From a virus, in IMG/VR virus record IMGVR_UViG_3300036859_000580, positions 1 to 64,000 of that record: a stretch of 64,000 bases of DNA, one strand, 5' to 3'. The position numbers were made by a program, and so were the translations under genes. Positions 29,670 to 37,342 of the stretch are shown here, one piece after another (position 1 is the stretch's first letter; every line of letters begins with the position of its first letter). Below the pieces are notes generated by a model. That model was not told where the DNA came from. It did not search any database and worked only from the letters and a program-made list of their open reading frames with translations.

Positions 29670-30260
29670 GTGAATCTACCTCCGCTACCGCACGGCGTCG
29701 ACCTACCTCCGCCACCTCGCGGCGCCGGCGGCGTGGTCACGTGGCAGAGTCTTCTCGCGCGGGCCGGACGCTACGGAACGCGAGGAGGCACCGTGCCCGA
29801 CGGGCACACCCGAAGTCGACGCCCGCACGCGCAGGAGGAGCGCACCAGGCTCCGCGGCGTCGACACGCCGGGGTGTGACTGCGGCCGCTCGGGGATGGGC
29901 GTCGAGTGGCACGCGTTCAACTGCACGTGGATAATGGTCCGGCGCGTAGGTGAGCACGTTGCCGCCGCCGCTGCTGCCGCCAACGCCCGCCGTGCCGATT
30001 CTACCCGGGAGGAAGTGGTGCGCGTGGCCAACCCACGAGTCGGCACGTCCAAGACGATCGAGTCCCCGCGCGCGGAGTGCGTCGCGGCCGGGTGCGCGTG
30101 GGTGTACCCGAACAACGAGGTCACGGCGCGCGAGAGCGGCTCGCACCGCGAGGTCAACGCCGAGGCGCGCGGCCACGTCCACCACCGTCCGAGTCACGAG
30201 GTGCGCGTGACCGTGGCGCACGTCACGACGTTCGCCGTCGGGAAGTCGACCGACGCCTGA
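29670..30260 (+). CDS. Hypothetical protein
   Basis: 196 aa from GTG with GAGGAAAG upstream. Composite look: a GDCGRSGMGVEW cysteine patch, an Ala-run (residues about 97-106), then a beta-rich C-terminus. Might be two genes; no better split was found. Confidence 0.5.
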   Translation: MNLPPLPHGVDLPPPPRGAGGVVTWQSLLARAGRYGTRGGTVPDGHTRSRRPHAQEERTRLRGVDTPGCDCGRSGMGVEWHAFNCTWIMVRRVGEHVAAAAAAANARRADSTREEVVRVANPRVGTSKTIESPRAECVAAGCAWVYPNNEVTARESGSHREVNAEARGHVHHRPSHEVRVTVAHVTTFAVGKSTDA

Positions 30261-30287
30261 CCGCCTCACCGCTAGGCCGCGGCGTGC

Positions 30288-30293
30288 TAGGGT
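30288..30293 (+). promoter_or_regulatory. -10 element TAGGGT (GTGCTAGGGTAG)
   Basis: Precedes the 30328 gene by 35 nt. Matches the element at 28823 and 31477. Confidence 0.55.
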
Positions 30294-30327
30294 AGTCACC
30301 AGGAACCAACGAACCCCAGGAGAGAAG

Positions 30328-30666
30328 ATGTTCGAGACTCAGGTCCAAGCGGGCGTCGCCCGGCTGAACGACTGGACCCCCGGTTGGCTCGACCACGTCG
30401 ACGTGGACGCGCTGGACATGGTGTCCGCCGTCGACTGCGTGGCCGGCCAGGTCGGGCGTAAGTTGCTCGGCAGCGTCTGGTCGCCGTTCAGTACAACGCT
30501 TCGCGCGCTGAACATCCCGCTTCACGACGAGGCCGCGTTCGGCTTCGACATTTCCGAGGACATCAGTTCAGTTGATGATCGGCGCGCCGCGTACGTCGCG
30601 CTGAACGCCGAGTGGACGCGGGTCATCACGGATCTGAAGGTCGCTTCGGCCGCGCACTTGTCCTGA
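30328..30666 (+). CDS. Hypothetical protein
   Basis: 112 aa, helical. AGGAGAG before ATG. RVITDLKVAS near the C-terminus. Unknown; promoter directly upstream. Confidence 0.65.
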   Translation: MFETQVQAGVARLNDWTPGWLDHVDVDALDMVSAVDCVAGQVGRKLLGSVWSPFSTTLRALNIPLHDEAAFGFDISEDISSVDDRRAAYVALNAEWTRVITDLKVASAAHLS

Positions 30667-30728
30667 CCGTCGTGAGGCAACCTGCAATAATCTACACCGA
30701 ACACAGACAGAGAATTGCCGAGGGACTG

Positions 30729-31469
30729 ATGACCACCAAGTTGCACACGGTTCTCGCGCTCCTCAAGGGAACGCGCCAGCGTGCCTACGCGGCGAACGCG
30801 GAGCTGCGCAAGACCGCCAAGAAGAACGACCTGTACGCGGGCATCGCCCGGCGGTACCAGCCGCGCAAGGAGGACGGCGACACGCTGCCGGAGGAGTCCA
30901 CGCTCGTCCAGCAGGACGCGGGCGACATCCTGGAGCAGTTCGTCGCGAACCAGGTCAAGCTGTGGGACCTGACGGGCACGATGGAGGCGACGAGCGGCGT
31001 CGCCCGCGCGGACATCATCACCGCCAACAACACCGTGCTGGCGACCGACGTCCCGGCCACGTTCATGCTCTTTCTCGAGCGTCAGCTGGACGACGTACGG
31101 ACGTTCATCAACGACATCCCGACTCTCAACCCGGCCGAGGTTTGGCACACCGACCCGAGCGGGACGTGGGCGACGGAGCCGTTCAAGACGGTGCGGACCA
31201 AGAAGATCCCCCGGAATCACGTGATCGCGCCGGCCACCGACAAGCACCCGGCGCAGGTCCAGGTGTTCACCGAGGACGAGATCGTCGGCGACTGGACCAC
31301 GATCAAGTACTCCGGCGCGCTGGCGGCCGGGCACAAGCGCGAGATCATCGACCGGATCGACGCGCTCAAGGACGCGGTCAAGTCGGCCCGCGAGCGCGCG
31401 AACGAGGCGGAGGTCGTGGAGGTACGCGTGGCGGCACGCCTGTTCGACTACCTGCTCGGTGGCTCGTAG
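30729..31469 (+). CDS. DUF7873-like family protein
   Basis: 246 aa from MTTKLHTVLALLKGTRQRA. The pattern of RRYQPRKEDGDTLP, VPATFMLFLERQLDDVRTFI, PAEVWHTDP, VRTKKIPRNHV and KREIIDRIDALKDAVKSAREEAN-type helix matches a conserved actinophage family of unknown function that I know as DUF7873. Precedes the tRNA locus. Confidence 0.75.
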   Translation: MTTKLHTVLALLKGTRQRAYAANAELRKTAKKNDLYAGIARRYQPRKEDGDTLPEESTLVQQDAGDILEQFVANQVKLWDLTGTMEATSGVARADIITANNTVLATDVPATFMLFLERQLDDVRTFINDIPTLNPAEVWHTDPSGTWATEPFKTVRTKKIPRNHVIAPATDKHPAQVQVFTEDEIVGDWTTIKYSGALAAGHKREIIDRIDALKDAVKSARERANEAEVVEVRVAARLFDYLLGGS

Positions 31470-31476
31470 GACGTGG

Positions 31477-31482
31477 TAGGGT
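31477..31482 (+). promoter_or_regulatory. -10 element TAGGGT for the tRNA locus
   Basis: ACGTGGTAGGGTAG, 82 nt before the first tRNA-like gene. A second TAGGGT at 31557-31562 is too close to the tRNA 5' end to be its promoter. Confidence 0.5.
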
Positions 31483-31563
31483 AGACCACGTCGCGAATAC
31501 TCCATGGGGATGATGGAGAGCACGAAAGCCGTCGGTCGTGGTGGGCGGGCGGCGAGTAGGGTA

Positions 31564-31641
31564 GGCACGGTAGCTCAACGGTAGAGCAACGAGCGGCGGG
31601 AGTCGCTCTTACGGTTCCAGGTTCGAGTCCTGGACGTGCCG
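31564..31641 (+). tRNA. tRNA-like gene with expanded anticodon arm
   Basis: Acceptor GGCACGG/ACGTGCC (6 of 7 pairs), D arm GCTC/GAGC, T arm CCAGG/CCTGG with TTCGAGT are normal. The 29-nt stretch between D and T arms is 6 nt too long. Best pairing is GAGCG/CGCTC (extendable by an A-T across a mismatch) with an 8-nt loop GCGGGAGT lacking U33. GGG in the loop would read proline codons if functional. Confidence 0.6.
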
Positions 31642-31689
31642 CGCAGCACTAGACACAGACGCAGTGACAGTGAAAGACAGATCGGAAAA

Positions 31690-31768
31690 CCCCGTTAGTG
31701 GAGGTTCGAGTCCTTCCCGGGACACTCATGCCCCGGTAGCCCAATTGGCAGAGGCGCGGGGACCCGCA
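31690..31768 (+). tRNA. Candidate circularly permuted tRNA (3' half before 5' half)
   Basis: 3' half first: anticodon strand CCCCG (31690-31694), 5-nt variable TTAGT, T arm GGAGG/CCTTC with TTCGAGT, acceptor CCGGGAC, discriminator A31724. Six bases later the 5' half: acceptor GCCCCGG (31730-31736), TA, D arm with AATTGGCAG, anticodon strand CGGGG (31757-31761). Across the permutation the anticodon stem pairs 5/5 and the acceptor 6/7. The anticodon cannot be assigned with confidence. Confidence 0.6.
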
Positions 31769-31829
31769 CAGACACTCGCTGCAGACACAGCACGCACGCC
31801 TAGGACCGGATCGACTGGTCGTGTCAATG

Positions 31830-31912
31830 ATTCCGAGACGGTGGTTCGAATCCGCCCGCGCGCTCCAAACATCATGCGCGCGTAGTAGAGTGGCAACACG
31901 CGGATCCCTAAG
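31830..31912 (+). tRNA. Candidate circularly permuted tRNA with encoded CCA
   Basis: 3' half first: anticodon strand TTCCG (31831-31835), variable AGAC, T arm GGTGG/CCGCC with TTCGAAT, acceptor CGCGCGC, U73 and CCA (31865-31867). After 8 nt the 5' half: acceptor GCGCGCG (31876-31882), TA, D region GTAGAGTGGCAACAC, anticodon strand CGGAT (31901-31905). Acceptor 7/7, anticodon stem 4/5; the D stem is weak. By position the anticodon would be CTA (amber), but base 33 is C. Confidence 0.5.
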
Positions 31913-31955
31913 ACAAAGTCCGACCTGCACCGCTGCCGGTACGCCGAATAGGCAG

Positions 31956-32027
31956 TACATCAAAGCTCAATGGTCGAGCAACTGACTTCTAATCAGTGTG
32001 AAGCGGGTTCGATTCCCGCTGATGTCA
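31956..32027 (+). tRNA. tRNA-Arg (anticodon TCT)
   Basis: D arm GCTC/GAGC, anticodon arm ACTGA/TCAGT with loop CTTCTAA, T arm GCGGG/CCCGC with TTCGATT. Acceptor 6/7 with an unpaired first position. CCA not encoded. Supplies a rare AGA decoder in a high-GC context. Confidence 0.92.
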
Positions 32028-32051
32028 ACATCGCTACCTGCAAAGTAGCTT

Positions 32052-32081
32052 GGAGGCCGGTCCTGGGCAGGGCCGGCCTCC
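32052..32081 (+). terminator. Terminator after the tRNA locus
   Basis: GGAGGCCGG/CCGGCCTCC extended by three pairs (one G-T) to a 6-nt loop, 25 nt past tRNA-Arg. Confidence 0.7.
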
Positions 32082-32112
32082 GCCATCTACGGACTAGCGT
32101 TTGGGGTGAGTC

Positions 32113-32316
32113 GTGGAGAGAGTGAAGATCACGCGCACGATCGTGCACACCGCGTTCGTGCCTCGCGAGTGTTATCCCGGCATGTCGAGGCGCGCCGTCG
32201 TCGATCACGAGACGTCGCTGCCGCTCGCCGAGGCCGTCGAATCACTGGTTGACGCCGGTGAGTTCGAAGTCCAGCTGACCACCGTCGTGCAGTTCGAGGA
32301 GATGAGTGACCGATGA
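32113..32316 (+). CDS. Hypothetical protein
   Basis: 67 aa, alpha/beta, MERVKITRTIVHTAFVP. GTG start. Leads the kinase/thymidylate-synthase unit. Unknown. Confidence 0.6.
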   Translation: MERVKITRTIVHTAFVPRECYPGMSRRAVVDHETSLPLAEAVESLVDAGEFEVQLTTVVQFEEMSDR

Positions 32317-32513
32317 GAACGTGTGGGTACGCGGGGATCCGCGACGCCGCCGAGAGTGCAGCCGTCGCGTTTCACGCGGTGGCCGAGTCGTGCCGTGGTA
32401 CCGGCACGCCGCTCGGCACGGCGAGCGCGCTGCGAACTGCCAGCGTCGCGCTGGCGGGCATGGCCGACGAGTTCACGTCCCTGCACGACGCGATCACCGC
32501 GGCCGGTCGGTAG
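32313..32513 (+). CDS. Hypothetical helical protein
   Basis: 66 aa with two long helices (AAESAAVAFHAVAESC, ALRTASVALAGMADEFTSLHDAI). ATGA overlap upstream and one-base stop-start overlap with the kinase. Confidence 0.6.
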   Translation: MRTCGYAGIRDAAESAAVAFHAVAESCRGTGTPLGTASALRTASVALAGMADEFTSLHDAITAAGR

Positions 32514-33478
32514 TGCTCCTACTAGTCGACGGTGCGGACTGCGTCGCCAAGTCGACGCTCGTCCACCGGCTCGTCGACGCGATCACGGCGCGCGAGGCCG
32601 ACGGTCGACTCGACGTCAGGCACGCCGGGCCGCCGACGAGCCATCCTCTGGACGAGTACGAGACGCCGCTCCTGGACTACCGCCCGGGAACCGGTCGGCA
32701 CGTCGTCTGCGACCGTTGGCACCTCGGGGAGGCGGTCTACCCGGCTGTGTTCGGGCGCCCCACCAAGTTCGACGACGCCGTGCGACTCCACGTGGACCTA
32801 TTCCTCCGGTCGCGCGGCGCGTTGGTCGTCGTGGTCACCGCGCGCGCCACGCGCGTCCAGCAGTGCATCGAGGAGCGCGGCGACGACCTGGTCACGTCCG
32901 ACATGGTCCACGCGATCCAGTCGGGCTTCACCGACGCCCTGCGGATGAGCCTGGTGCCGTTCGTCGTCGTCAACGGCTACGAGGTGACCGACGACGACGT
33001 CCGGCTCATCATCGAGCGCGCCGACGCCGAGGCGCGCGGCGCCGCGCGGCTCAACCAGTTCACGACGTACGTCGGACCGGCGCGCCCCGCGACGCTCCTC
33101 CTGGGCGACGTGCGCCACGGGTCTGACGGCGACCCGGGTGACCTGCGACCCGCGTTCATGCCGTACCCGGCGACGTCGGGGCACTACGCGCTCGGCGAGG
33201 TCGCGCGCCGGTGGCCGATCACCGCGCTGGCGGGTCTGGGCATCGCGAACGCGTGCGACGTCGACGACCCGGTCGAGCTGCGCGCGGCGCTGGGCGACCC
33301 GGTCACGGTCACGCTCGGCCGCAACGCCCAGCGGCGACTACCCGGGATGGCGCGCGAGTTGCCGCACCCGCAGTGGGTCCGGCGTTTTCAACACCGGAGC
33401 GGCGACGCGTACGCCGCCATGCTGCTCGGTGAACCCATTCCCGACGTGTACTCGCAGGTCGAGCTCACGCTACCGTAA
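32513..33478 (+). CDS. dNMP kinase-like P-loop protein with extra C-terminal domain
   Basis: 321 aa. VLLLVDGADCVAKSTLV is a variant Walker A (Ala replaces the Gly before Lys) like thymidylate and phage dNMP kinases; VVCDRWHLGEAVY is the DRW/lid-type motif. The C-terminal 130 residues (LLLGDVRHG..., TLGRNAQRRLPGM, HPQWVRRF) form a second domain I have seen with such kinases and that could be uracil-glycosylase-like, which is not certain. Placed before a thymidylate-synthase homologue, so it likely phosphorylates a dNMP, possibly a modified one. Confidence 0.7.
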   Translation: MLLLVDGADCVAKSTLVHRLVDAITAREADGRLDVRHAGPPTSHPLDEYETPLLDYRPGTGRHVVCDRWHLGEAVYPAVFGRPTKFDDAVRLHVDLFLRSRGALVVVVTARATRVQQCIEERGDDLVTSDMVHAIQSGFTDALRMSLVPFVVVNGYEVTDDDVRLIIERADAEARGAARLNQFTTYVGPARPATLLLGDVRHGSDGDPGDLRPAFMPYPATSGHYALGEVARRWPITALAGLGIANACDVDDPVELRAALGDPVTVTLGRNAQRRLPGMARELPHPQWVRRFQHRSGDAYAAMLLGEPIPDVYSQVELTLP

Positions 33479-33491
33479 GGAGGCCAACCCG

Positions 33492-34376
33492 TTGGAGCTC
33501 AAGCTCACCGACATGCGCGACGACTACGTGGGTCTCGTGCGGCACGTGATCAGGAACGGCGCGGAGGTCTCGGCGCGCGGCATCGCGACGCGCGAGCTGA
33601 CCGCCGTGACGCTGGTCATCGAGAACGTCCTGGAGCCGCTCCTGCCGATCGGCGTCGGCCGCGGCGTGAACACCCGACTGGCGGCGCTCGAGGCGCTCCA
33701 GCTCATCTCGGGCGTCTCCCGGTTCGACCTGGTCCAGGTCGTCGCGCCGGGCTTCGCGCGCGTCCTGGTGGACCAGGCCGACCCCGACTACGGCGCGTAC
33801 GGCCCTCGGATCGTCCAGCAGGTCACCGACTGCGTCGACCTGCTCGAGCGCGACCCGTCGAGTCGGCAGGCCGTGTGCGTCATCTGGAACGAGAAGGACC
33901 TACGGCACGCGGGCGACAAGCCCTGCACGGTGTTCATGCAGTTTCTCGTGCGCAAGAGCCCCACCGGCGAGTTCGACGCGCTGGAGCTGCACACGCACAT
34001 GCGCAGTCAGGACGTCTGGCTCGGCGTGCCGTACGACGTGTTCATGTTCACCCAGTTGCAGCACACGGTGGCGAGTGAGCTTCGGCTACCGGTGGGTAGG
34101 TTCGTGCACCACGTGACCAGCCTGCACATCTACGAGCGCGACCTGGACGCCGCGACCAAGTTGCACGGCGTGACGGGACCGCTCGCCGACGAGCTGCCCT
34201 GCGGCGTCGTCCCGGCGCGCGACGGCGCCGGTGACGACGGCGACGACGGCTTCAACGTCGCGGCGTACCTCCTGGAGGGCAACAGCACGACGGCGGAGGA
34301 CGCGGCCAACCCCTGGTACGCGGTGCAGCTCGACGAGATCGAGAAGCAGCTGGCGACGGAGCACGACGGTGGGTGA
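33492..34376 (+). CDS. Thymidylate synthase/dCMP hydroxymethylase family protein
   Basis: 294 aa from TTG, 8 nt after GGAGG. Active-site Cys145 in DKPCTVF, RSQDVWLGVPYD at 171-182 and the HHVTSLHIYERD C-terminal histidine/tyrosine block define the ThyA fold. Position 182 is Asp where true thymidylate synthases have Asn (E. coli N177). Asp here is the feature that shifts specificity from dUMP to dCMP. It may therefore make 5-methyl- or 5-hydroxymethyl-dCMP with folate. Flanked by a dNMP kinase and dCMP deaminase. Confidence 0.8.
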   Translation: MELKLTDMRDDYVGLVRHVIRNGAEVSARGIATRELTAVTLVIENVLEPLLPIGVGRGVNTRLAALEALQLISGVSRFDLVQVVAPGFARVLVDQADPDYGAYGPRIVQQVTDCVDLLERDPSSRQAVCVIWNEKDLRHAGDKPCTVFMQFLVRKSPTGEFDALELHTHMRSQDVWLGVPYDVFMFTQLQHTVASELRLPVGRFVHHVTSLHIYERDLDAATKLHGVTGPLADELPCGVVPARDGAGDDGDDGFNVAAYLLEGNSTTAEDAANPWYAVQLDEIEKQLATEHDGG

Positions 34377-34857
34377 CGACCGACCCTCGATGGACCAGAC
34401 GCTCATGCGGATGGCGGTGCTGATGGCCGATCGCGCCACGTGCTCGCGCGCCCAGGTCGGCGCCGTCATCGTCAAGGAGACGCGGCCGATCTCCAGCGGC
34501 TACAACGGCACCGCCGCCGGTCTTCCCCACTGCGACCACTCGTGCAACTGCGGGTATCCCGGTGAGGGCGGTAAGTACTTTGACGGCAAGCACCTGTCAA
34601 ACTGCCGCACACTGGTACCCTGTGATGAAGCTATTCACGCCGAGGCCAACGCCGTCGCGTTTGCGGCCAAGCACGGCGTCTCGACGGACGGCGCCACGCT
34701 CTACACGACAATGACTCCCTGTCTAGCGTGCGCTAAGCTGATCGCGAACGCCGGCATCACGCGCGTCGTCGCCGCGTCGGCGTACCGCGACGACAGCGGT
34801 ATGCTGCTGCTCGAGCGGCTGGGCATCCAGGTGCAGAGTGGGTCACTTTACCTCTAG
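34369..34857 (+). CDS. dCMP deaminase
   Basis: 162 aa. HAEAN at 90-94 and PCLAC at 117-121 are the zinc and catalytic residues of the cytidine/dCMP deaminase fold. A cysteine insertion (HCDHSCNC, and C79) as in phage T4-type enzymes may bind a second zinc. Converts dCMP to dUMP. GTG overlaps the previous stop by 8 nt; ATG at 34390 is an alternative. Confidence 0.92.
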   Translation: MGDDRPSMDQTLMRMAVLMADRATCSRAQVGAVIVKETRPISSGYNGTAAGLPHCDHSCNCGYPGEGGKYFDGKHLSNCRTLVPCDEAIHAEANAVAFAAKHGVSTDGATLYTTMTPCLACAKLIANAGITRVVAASAYRDDSGMLLLERLGIQVQSGSLYL

Positions 34858-34872
34858 GAAGTAGGAACTCAC

Positions 34873-34986
34873 GTGGAAGTCATACTGATCATCGCGGCGC
34901 TACTCTGGGCGTACCTGCTGGGTCGTCGGCACGGTCGCGCCGCCGTGGAGCGTCGCGTGCAGGATCTTCTCGGCCGACCGAGGTAG
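34873..34986 (+). CDS. 37-aa membrane peptide
   Basis: VEVILIIAALLWAYLLGRRHG is a single helix with a basic tail. GTG start. Resembles other single-helix mini-proteins of this genome. Confidence 0.55.
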   Translation: MEVILIIAALLWAYLLGRRHGRAAVERRVQDLLGRPR

Positions 34987-34995
34987 GAGCGTGGC

Positions 34996-36792
34996 TTGAG
35001 TCTTGATGAGGTCAAGGGCATCCATCTCGTCGATGACCTTGACACGGCGTGGGAGTGCAAGCGCTGGTTGTCCACGTGCGACGAGATCGCCGTGGACACG
35101 GAGGGCACGGGATTAAATACCCGGATCGACAAGGTGCGGCTGCTGCAACTCGGCGACCGGCAGACCGCGTACTGCATTCCCATCGACTTTCCCGGCTGGG
35201 GCGCGCTCGGAACCGAGCTGCTCACCAAGTTCCAGGGGCGAATGGTCGCGCACAACCTGACTTACGACGCCGAGATGATCAAGGGCACGCTCGGGGTCCA
35301 GCTGCCGATCGAGCGCTGCGACGACACGCGGCTCATGGCGCACGTGCTGGAGTCCACCGGTTCGACGGCGCTCAAGAGCCTCACGCGGCGGTTCGTCGAC
35401 CCGCGGGCCGGCAACTTTCAGCACCAGCTCGACGACGCGATGAAGAAGAGCGGCTGGTCCTGGTCGATCATTCCGATCGACTTCGAGCCGTACTGGATGT
35501 ACGGCGGCCTCGACACGATCCTCACGATGCAGCTCAAGGACTACCTCGAGCCGCAGGTCATGGCGGAGGCACCCGAGTCGTACGCGCTGGAGCTGGCCGT
35601 CGCCTGGGTGACGCGCCGCATGGAGCAGCGCGGCATCCAGCTCGACCGCGAGTACACCGCCGAGCTGGCGGCCAGCCTTAGCAGGTACGTTGAGGAGGCC
35701 GAGACCTGGTGCCAGGCGTACTACGGCGTCTCCCCGGGGTCCAACGCCAAGGTCGTCGAGCGCCTCCAGGCGGATGACGTCGAGTTCACGAAGATGACCG
35801 ACGGCGGCGCGTGGAGTCTCGACGCGGAGGTTCTCGAGTCGATCGACCACCCGCTCGCCGAGACCGTGCTGAAGCGCCGGCGCGCGCAGAAGACCGTGTC
35901 CACCTACCTGGACAACTACCTGACCATGTCCGAGTGGGACGGTCGGATCCACCCGTCCATCAACACCATCGGCGGCACGGACAAGAACCCGTTCGAGCCG
36001 GGTGGTAGCAAGGGCGTTCGGACCGGTCGCATGTCGTGCAGCGATCCCAACCTGCAGAACGTGCCCATTCGCACCACCATGGGCAAGCGGATTCGCAACT
36101 GCTTCACGTCGTCGATCGACCACACGTGGATCAAGTCCGACTTCTCGCAGATCGAAATGCGGGTCTTGGCGCACATGTCGCAGGATCCCAACATGATCGC
36201 CGCGTTCAACGCGCCCGGCGACTTCTTCGTGAACATGGGACGAACGCTCTTCGACGAGCCCGACTTCCGGAAGGCCGACCCGCGTCGCCAGCTACTCAAG
36301 AACGGCGGCTACGCGAAGATCTACGGCGCGGGCATTCCCAAGTTCGCCAAGACCGCAGGCGTGCCGGAGCTCGAGGCCAGCGACTTCATGCGCGACTTCG
36401 ACGGGCTGTACCGGAAGGTGCCCGAGTGGATTCGGTCGATCGAGAACCTGGGTCGTTCAACGCTGAGTCACGAGGGTCAGGCGTACGTGCGCTCGCCACT
36501 TACCGGGCGCAAGCACGTCGCCGACGCGGGTAAGCTGTACGTGCTGGTCAACTACCTGATTCAGGGTACCGCCGGCGAGATCCTCAAGCGTAAGATCGTG
36601 GAGGCCGACCAGGCGGGCCTGGGCGACTTCATGATCCTACCGGTGCACGATGAGATCGACCTGGACGTGCCCAACGACGACCTGGAGGACGCGATGGCGA
36701 CGCTGCACGACGTGATGAACGACGCCGAGCTGCTCACGGTGCCCATCACCGCGTCGATCGAGACCGGTCTGCGCTGGGGCGACGTCGCGTGA
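34996..36792 (+). CDS. polA: DNA polymerase I (family A) with 3'-5' exonuclease
   Basis: 598 aa, the short phage form without the 5' nuclease. TTG start after AGGAGC. Exonuclease: DTEG (D34, E36), AHNLTYD, and a late Y..D (MYGGLDTI). Polymerase: motif A DFSQIEMR (about 381), motif B RRQLLKNGGYAKIYG, motif C VHDEID (about 551). Replicates phage DNA. Confidence 0.97.
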   Translation: MSLDEVKGIHLVDDLDTAWECKRWLSTCDEIAVDTEGTGLNTRIDKVRLLQLGDRQTAYCIPIDFPGWGALGTELLTKFQGRMVAHNLTYDAEMIKGTLGVQLPIERCDDTRLMAHVLESTGSTALKSLTRRFVDPRAGNFQHQLDDAMKKSGWSWSIIPIDFEPYWMYGGLDTILTMQLKDYLEPQVMAEAPESYALELAVAWVTRRMEQRGIQLDREYTAELAASLSRYVEEAETWCQAYYGVSPGSNAKVVERLQADDVEFTKMTDGGAWSLDAEVLESIDHPLAETVLKRRRAQKTVSTYLDNYLTMSEWDGRIHPSINTIGGTDKNPFEPGGSKGVRTGRMSCSDPNLQNVPIRTTMGKRIRNCFTSSIDHTWIKSDFSQIEMRVLAHMSQDPNMIAAFNAPGDFFVNMGRTLFDEPDFRKADPRRQLLKNGGYAKIYGAGIPKFAKTAGVPELEASDFMRDFDGLYRKVPEWIRSIENLGRSTLSHEGQAYVRSPLTGRKHVADAGKLYVLVNYLIQGTAGEILKRKIVEADQAGLGDFMILPVHDEIDLDVPNDDLEDAMATLHDVMNDAELLTVPITASIETGLRWGDVA

Positions 36793-37295
36793 CCGAACGG
36801 TTTCTCGGCTACGTGATCGGCGTGGACCCCGGCACCAGCACCGGCGTGTTCGCGCTGCGGCTCGACGCCGACGGCGTGCGCCCAATCCACCGGTACCAGG
36901 GTGGACCCGACCCGGCGCTCGACTGGATCGAGAAGGTGCTGACGCACGCCGCGGCGCACGGCGAGACCGTGCACGTCGCGTGCGAGCGCTACACCGTGGG
37001 GCCTAAGACCGGTCTGCTGACGCAGCAACCGGTCGCCCTGCACGTCATCGGTCGACTGAAGCACCTCACGGGGACGTTCGACGTGCCGCTGACCATGCAG
37101 TCGCCGGGAGACGCCAAGAAGTTCGCGCCCAACGAACTACTCGAGACGCTCGGCTTCCGGGTCAAGCCGGCCGAGGTCGGCCGGCGCGACGCCAACGACG
37201 TGAACGACGCGGCGCGGCACGCCGTGCTGGTGCTCGCCAAGACGTGGGCAACACTCTTCGACGCGCTCGTTCGCCGGACGTCGTCACCACGGTAG
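36789..37295 (+). CDS. RuvC-like Holliday junction resolvase
   Basis: 168 aa. GVDPGTSTGV near the N-terminus gives the first Asp, CERYT the Glu, and RRDANDVNDAARHAVL the C-terminal acidic pair of the RuvC/RNase H fold. Cuts branched DNA during recombination and packaging. GTG overlaps the polymerase stop. Confidence 0.85.
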   Translation: MTERFLGYVIGVDPGTSTGVFALRLDADGVRPIHRYQGGPDPALDWIEKVLTHAAAHGETVHVACERYTVGPKTGLLTQQPVALHVIGRLKHLTGTFDVPLTMQSPGDAKKFAPNELLETLGFRVKPAEVGRRDANDVNDAARHAVLVLAKTWATLFDALVRRTSSPR

Positions 37296-37342
37296 TGACG
37301 TGCGTTGGTAGTATTCCACTCGAAGCGGACTAAGGAGTCAAC

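Noticed and set aside
31690-31867. Explaining the odd halves as one tRNA with a long intron (5' half 31730, 3' half 31831)
   Set aside because: The acceptor strands GCCCCGG and CGCGCGC do not pair, whereas each half pairs well with its neighbour in permuted order.
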